From assembly GCF_900199455.1 (NCBI RefSeq), contig NZ_FZQR01000011.1, positions 1-64,000 of the forward strand: a DNA stretch of 64,000 nucleotides, written 5' to 3'. The translations under genes and the position numbers were made by a program. Shown in pieces: positions 60,130 through 64,000 of the stretch; positions within the stretch are counted from its first letter, which is position 1; each line of letters begins with the position of its first letter. The stretch comes from Mesorhizobium carmichaelinearum (lineage in GTDB: Bacteria; Pseudomonadota; Alphaproteobacteria; Rhizobiales; Rhizobiaceae). The notes beneath the pieces are model-generated. The model was not told the origin of the DNA, ran no database searches, and was given only the letters and a program-made list of their open reading frames with translations.

Positions 60130-61680
60130 TCAATTGAGGTCGAGCCCGGCGGTAAGATCGCCGAGCGGCGGTTCGCCGTGCGCGGCGACGGCCCTGTCGC
60201 GAACCACGATGCCGTGCAGCACCGGCAGTTCGAAGCGCTCGGTGATGAAGCGCAGGATCGAAGTCGTGTCATAGGGCGTCTGATCGACATAGCCGTGCTT
60301 GGCGAAGGGCGAAACGATGATGGCGGGGATGCGTGTGCCCGGCCCCCAGCGGTCGCCCTTGGGCGGAGCGACGTGATCCCAGATGCCGCCATTCTCGTCA
60401 TAGGTGACGACGACCAGCATATGCGGCCATTGCGGGCTTTTCTCCAGATGAGCGACGACGTCGGCGATATGGCGATCTCCGGCCTCGATGTCGGCATAGC
60501 CAGAATGCTCGTTGAGATTGCCCTGTGGCTTGTAGAAGGAGACCTGTGGCAGGGCGCCGTCGTCGATCGCCTGGATGAAGCTAACGCCGCCCAGCCCGCC
60601 GTCGCGCAAATGTTCGCGCCTGGCGGCGGTGCCCGGCGCGTAATTGGCATAATAGTTGAACGGTTGGTGGTGGTACTGAAAATTCGGAATCGGCGAGTTG
60701 TTGCCGTGGTCGAGCGTGTACTGCCAGGCGCCCGAATACCATGCCCAGGTGATGTGCTTGAGGCTAAGCATGTCACCGATGGTCGGCTCCGTCTGGGGCG
60801 GCAGCGTGGTGGGCTTGGCCGGATCCGCAAGGAGCGGATCGCCGCCAGGCGCCGGATCGGTGCCGCTCGGTTGGTAAGGCGGCTGCATCGTGTTCACCGC
60901 GTGGAAGTCCGGCGTCAGATTGCCATCGGAGATAAATTTCGGAATGCCGTCGCGCGCCGATTTCGGCGAATTGTCGGCGATCTTCAGCGCTGTGCCGCTA
61001 TCATCCGTCACCGAAATCGACGGTTTGGCCGGGCTCTTGTCGGCATCGGCGTAGTAAGGCGCGCAAGCGCAGATCAGCCATTGGTGGTTGAAAAACGAGC
61101 CGCCGAACCCACCCATGAAGAAATGATCGGCCAGCACGTATTTCTGCGCGACCGACCACATGTCGGTCTTGGAAGCGTCCCAATTGCTCATCGGCATGGC
61201 ACCTGAATCGGCCCAGGCAACGAACATGTCGTTCTTGCCGCCGTTGATCTGCATCTGGTTCTGGTAGTAGCGATGCCAGAGATCGCGCGTTGTGACGCTG
61301 AGCGGCACGTTGAAACCCTTCGCGTCGTTCACGGTGAACGGCAAGTTTGGAAGGTGCTCGGTCATCGCCTGCGTCACCGGCGGCGTGACGCCCTTGGCGG
61401 TCAGCCCGTCCCACACCGGCGGCAGTTCGGACAGCACCGAGCCATCACGGTCGCGCTGTTGTAGGCTTTCCTGGCTGGCTTTGTCGACGCCTTCGGCACC
61501 GGGAAAATGGCCATAGAGATTGTCGAAGGCGCGGTTCTCGGCGAAGATGACGACCACCGTTTCTATCTTGGTGATGCCATCCGGCGGATCGCCGGGCTGC
61601 GCTGCGAATGCGGAAGCTGCAGTGGCAGCGAGCAGGGCGAGAGTTGAGGAAAACAGGGCGAGCCCATGGGATCGCTTCAT
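60130..61680 (-). CDS. Secreted phosphoesterase (phospholipase C/acid phosphatase type)
   Basis: This 516-residue exported protein (signal peptide residues 1-26, ending AAFA-type) belongs to the phosphoesterase family (PF04185) of bacterial phospholipase C and AcpA-like acid phosphatases. The family's ENRAFDNLYGHFPG motif (residues 46-59) and the later VTYDENGGIWDHVAPP and DRWGPGTRIPAIIVSPF motifs are clear. GGGAGGT lies before the ATG at 61680; an ATG 6 bases earlier is too close. It is extracellular or periplasmic and may release phosphate from phospholipids or other esters. Confidence 0.9.
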   Translation of the reverse strand: MKRSHGLALFSSTLALLAATAASAFAAQPGDPPDGITKIETVVVIFAENRAFDNLYGHFPGAEGVDKASQESLQQRDRDGSVLSELPPVWDGLTAKGVTPPVTQAMTEHLPNLPFTVNDAKGFNVPLSVTTRDLWHRYYQNQMQINGGKNDMFVAWADSGAMPMSNWDASKTDMWSVAQKYVLADHFFMGGFGGSFFNHQWLICACAPYYADADKSPAKPSISVTDDSGTALKIADNSPKSARDGIPKFISDGNLTPDFHAVNTMQPPYQPSGTDPAPGGDPLLADPAKPTTLPPQTEPTIGDMLSLKHITWAWYSGAWQYTLDHGNNSPIPNFQYHHQPFNYYANYAPGTAARREHLRDGGLGGVSFIQAIDDGALPQVSFYKPQGNLNEHSGYADIEAGDRHIADVVAHLEKSPQWPHMLVVVTYDENGGIWDHVAPPKGDRWGPGTRIPAIIVSPFAKHGYVDQTPYDTTSILRFITERFELPVLHGIVVRDRAVAAHGEPPLGDLTAGLDLN

Positions 61681-61822
61681 TGTCATACCTCCCTGGTGCA
61701 AAGGGGGATGACACCAGCTTCGACGCGCCTTTGCAATAGCCACCGCGCTGGACGGGTAGTGCCGTTGGGATTACCTTCCTTCAACTGCAGGATGCGCGGC
61801 CAGATGTGGAGGGAGATGGATC

Positions 61823-62377
61823 ATGACCTTGCACGGCGATACACTGAAGAACGCGATCGGGGAGACCCGGGCAAAGTGGGGATGGTTTGTCGGACTGGGC
61901 GTGGTGCTGCTGATCCTCGGCGGCATTGCCTTCGGCAATCTGTTCATCGCCACGGTGGCTTCCGTCTATGTCGTCGGCTGGCTGATGCTGGTGGCCGGCG
62001 TCATCGAGATCATGCATGCTTTCGGCGTCAAGACCTGGAGCCGCTTCTTCTACTGGCAGCTCAGCGGACAGCTTTATGCGGTCGCCGGATTTTTCGCTTT
62101 CGACAATCCGCTGCTGGCCTCGGCTGCGCTGACCTTCCTGCTGGCCGTTGCGCTTGTCGCCTCCGGCGCGCTGCGGGCCTGGGTCGGCTACAGTCACCGC
62201 CCGGAACAGGGCTGGGGCTGGATCGTCGCGGCGGGCATCATCAGCGTGCTTGCGGGCTTGATCATCGCCATGGGTTGGCCGGTCAACAGCTTGTGGGTGC
62301 TCGGGCTGTTCCTGGCAATCGACCTGATCTTCCAGGGCTGGACCTTCATCGCGGTCGGCCTGGCGCTGAAGAAGTAG
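61823..62377 (+). CDS. HdeD family membrane protein
   Basis: This 184-residue inner-membrane protein has six predicted helices and matches HdeD, linked to acid resistance in E. coli. The LGVVLLILGGIAFGN start and the VAGVIEIMHAF segment are typical. GGAGAT is 8 bases before the ATG. It is convergent with ribF and ends 1 base before its stop. Stress-related role is inferred from family. Confidence 0.9.
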   Translation: MTLHGDTLKNAIGETRAKWGWFVGLGVVLLILGGIAFGNLFIATVASVYVVGWLMLVAGVIEIMHAFGVKTWSRFFYWQLSGQLYAVAGFFAFDNPLLASAALTFLLAVALVASGALRAWVGYSHRPEQGWGWIVAAGIISVLAGLIIAMGWPVNSLWVLGLFLAIDLIFQGWTFIAVGLALKK

Positions 62378-62378
62378 C

Positions 62379-63359
62379 TCAGAACGCCACGGAAGCGTCC
62401 AGACCGGATAGCGGCTTGACGCCGGCAAGCAGCGTGCGTGCTTCGGCTTCATCGCGCTTCATCTGCACCACCAAGGCATCAAGCCCGTCGAATTTGATCT
62501 CGCTGCGCAGCAAGCCGAAGAACGAGACCTCGCAGGTCTCGCCATAGAGATCGCCGGAAAAATCGAAGACGAAGGTTTCCAGAAGCGGCGCGCCGTTGTC
62601 GTCGACGGTCGGGCGGCGGCCGAAGCTGGCGACGCCGTCATATAGCGTGCCGTCGGCTCGCCGAAAGCGGACGGCATAGATTCCTTCCTTGAGGGTCGCT
62701 TCCGCGGGAAGCCGCATATTGGCCGTGGGAAAGCCGAGCGTTCTTCCAAGCTGCTGGCCGCCGACGACCTCGCTTTCCACCGTGAAGCGATAGCCGAGCA
62801 GACCGGCGGCCTCGGCCACCTCGCCATCGCAGAGCAAGGCCCGGATCCGGCTCGATGAAACCACCTCGGCGCCCTCGTCGCGAAAGGCGTCGACAAGTGT
62901 GACGCCAAAGCCATGGCGTTCGCCGGCCGCCATCAGATAGGCCGGTCCGCCCTGGCGATCCTTACCGAAATGGAAATCGAAACCGGTCACAGCGTGGGTG
63001 ATGCCGAGCGTCCTCTCCAGCACGTCGGTGACGAACGCTTCCGCCGACAGCGCGGCGAAGTCGCGCGTGAACGGCTGCTCGACGAGTGCGGCAAAGCCCA
63101 GCAACGACAAGAGCCGCGCCTTCATCGGCGGCGGCGTCAGCACGAACAACGGCATGTCAGGCCTGAAGACCTTTCGCGGGTGCGGTTCGAAGCTCAGCAC
63201 CAGGGCTGGCACGTCACGCCGCACAGCCTCGGCCAACGCCCGTTCGAGCACCGCCTGATGACCACGGTGGACGCCATCGAAATTGCCGATCGCGACAACG
63301 CCGCCACGCAGGTCGGCGGGCAGCGGCGCGGTTGCCGAGAGATGCTGGAAGGCTACCAT
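62379..63359 (-). CDS. ribF: Bifunctional riboflavin kinase/FAD synthetase
   Basis: This 326-residue enzyme phosphorylates riboflavin to FMN and adenylylates it to FAD. The N-terminal FAD-synthetase domain has GNFDGVHRGHQ (residues 27-37) and the later FHFGKDRQGG; the C-terminal kinase domain has LGFPTANMRL and the NRYFDLxx-like EVSFFGLLR end. The ATG at 63359 is chosen; a GTG at 63365 is also possible. It is 6 bases from the HAD gene stop, so they form an operon. Confidence 0.94.
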   Translation of the reverse strand: MVAFQHLSATAPLPADLRGGVVAIGNFDGVHRGHQAVLERALAEAVRRDVPALVLSFEPHPRKVFRPDMPLFVLTPPPMKARLLSLLGFAALVEQPFTRDFAALSAEAFVTDVLERTLGITHAVTGFDFHFGKDRQGGPAYLMAAGERHGFGVTLVDAFRDEGAEVVSSSRIRALLCDGEVAEAAGLLGYRFTVESEVVGGQQLGRTLGFPTANMRLPAEATLKEGIYAVRFRRADGTLYDGVASFGRRPTVDDNGAPLLETFVFDFSGDLYGETCEVSFFGLLRSEIKFDGLDALVVQMKRDEAEARTLLAGVKPLSGLDASVAF

Positions 63360-63365
63360 TGCCAC

Positions 63366-64000
63366 CTACTGCAGTCTGACCATGACGGCCACCGGACGAT
63401 AGCCGTGCCGTTCCAGGAAGAGCCCGAGCTTTGCCGGATCCGGCCGGGATGCATCGCCGTAGTCGCGGGCATGAATGCCGCCGGAGACATAGAGAACGTC
63501 GAAACCATTGTCGGCCGCGCCCTTCACATCGGTCATCATCCCGTCACCGATGGCCAACACCTGAGAACGCTCAACCGGCCGGCCAAGCACCTCCGCCACC
63601 TCCTTCATCGCAACGTCGTAGACAGGCGCGTAGGGCTTTCCGGCGATCAGCGTGCGGCCGCCGAGCTGGGCATAGTCGCGCGCCAGGGCACCGGCGCACC
63701 AGATGATCCGTTCGCCGCGCTCCACCATGATATCGGGATTGGCGCAGATGAACGGCAGGTTCCTGGCCCGCAATCGGCGCAGCATTTCCGCATAATCCTC
63801 AGGCTTCTCGACCTCGTCGTTGAACAGCCCGGTGCAGACAACGCCGGCGGCTTCGAATTCCTCGACGAGACCGACATCGAGGCCGTCATAGAGGGTCAGG
63901 TCGCGGTCGGCGCCGATGTGGAAAACCTTGCGTGGCCCCTCCGCGATCAGGTCACGGGTCACGTCGCCCGAGGTCACCACACGGTCGTAGGCTGACGGCG
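63366..64000 (-). CDS. TIGR01459 family HAD-type phosphatase, 5' end cut by window edge
   Basis: The frame runs off the right edge, and 211 residues are visible. It has the HAD motif III/IV region VLAIGDGMMTDVKGAADNGFDVLYVSGG and the cap segment FICANPDIMVERGERIIWCAGALA, both typical of TIGR01459 (NagD-like) hydrolases. A GTG inside at 63980 opens the reading frame formally, but upstream codons (PSAYDR) are plainly homologous, so the real start is beyond the window. It is linked to ribF, as in other Rhizobiales. Confidence 0.9.
   Translation of the reverse strand, partial: PSAYDRVVTSGDVTRDLIAEGPRKVFHIGADRDLTLYDGLDVGLVEEFEAAGVVCTGLFNDEVEKPEDYAEMLRRLRARNLPFICANPDIMVERGERIIWCAGALARDYAQLGGRTLIAGKPYAPVYDVAMKEVAEVLGRPVERSQVLAIGDGMMTDVKGAADNGFDVLYVSGGIHARDYGDASRPDPAKLGLFLERHGYRPVAVMVRLQ

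Overview
The window is GC-rich (well over 60% by eye), densely coded and has short intergenic gaps. Several gene types and arrangements are typical of Rhizobiales: DUF2093 and DUF4170 proteins, a CysQ-like/DUF4170/DUF374/waaA/lpxK cluster, TIGR01244 and TIGR01459 proteins, a disordered RluB, and intergenic palindromes reminiscent of Rhizobium/Mesorhizobium chromosomes. A Mesorhizobium-like chromosome is the best guess; no rRNA, tRNA, phage, insertion sequence, plasmid or CRISPR locus was seen.

Layout. 1-4.1 kb: a RidA protein, then a three-gene zinc (or manganese) ABC importer (ATPase with a His-rich tail, permease, binding protein) behind a Zur-like operator and ended by a strong terminator, then a small rhodanese-like protein. 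4.1-11.7 kb: tyrosine/homogentisate degradation. An Lrp-type regulator diverges from hppD, and a compact leftward six-gene run carries hmgA, an MBL-fold hydrolase, a DUF7660 protein, fumarylacetoacetase, a small membrane protein and a DinB-fold protein. A divergent MarR regulator with its operator sits upstream. An antitoxin without a toxin lies between hppD and this run. 11.7-17.2 kb: threonine degradation (kbl-tdh), a GGDEF-EAL protein and a frameshifted polysaccharide deacetylase. 17.2-23.3 kb: a MarR/membrane protein pair, a PhyH-type dioxygenase diverging from a LacI-type regulator, a TMADH-like flavin oxidoreductase and queF. 23.3-30.2 kb: two related small secreted proteins flanking a beta-helix protein, then an unaccompanied ABC binding protein, an MttB-type methyltransferase and a divergent LysR regulator.

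30.2-38.1 kb: mutL, a DMT exporter with a divergent LysR, a tail-anchored protein, DUF2093, and a leftward operon of monooxygenase, MFS pump and ECF sigma factor with a SnoaL-like tail. 38.3-45.8 kb: a leftward envelope operon (TldD/PmbA, CysQ-like phosphatase, DUF4170, DUF374 acyltransferase, waaA, lpxK), then epmA divergent from efp. 45.9-52 kb: a methyltransferase, a DHFR-like protein, a paired M16 protease/patatin operon and rsmD. 52-64 kb: repeat-rich rluB, tadA, a lipoprotein, ileS, an MipA-like porin, a secreted phosphoesterase, an HdeD-like protein, ribF and a HAD phosphatase cut by the window end.

Most of the window is conserved chromosomal housekeeping and catabolism. I do not see a convincing undescribed defence or mobile system. 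The points most worth a second look are the DinB-fold protein in an operon that lacks maleylacetoacetate isomerase, a Zur-like site written with rare codons inside the zinc-binding protein gene, the 27-residue tandem repeats of RluB, and the paired secreted proteins around a beta-helix protein.
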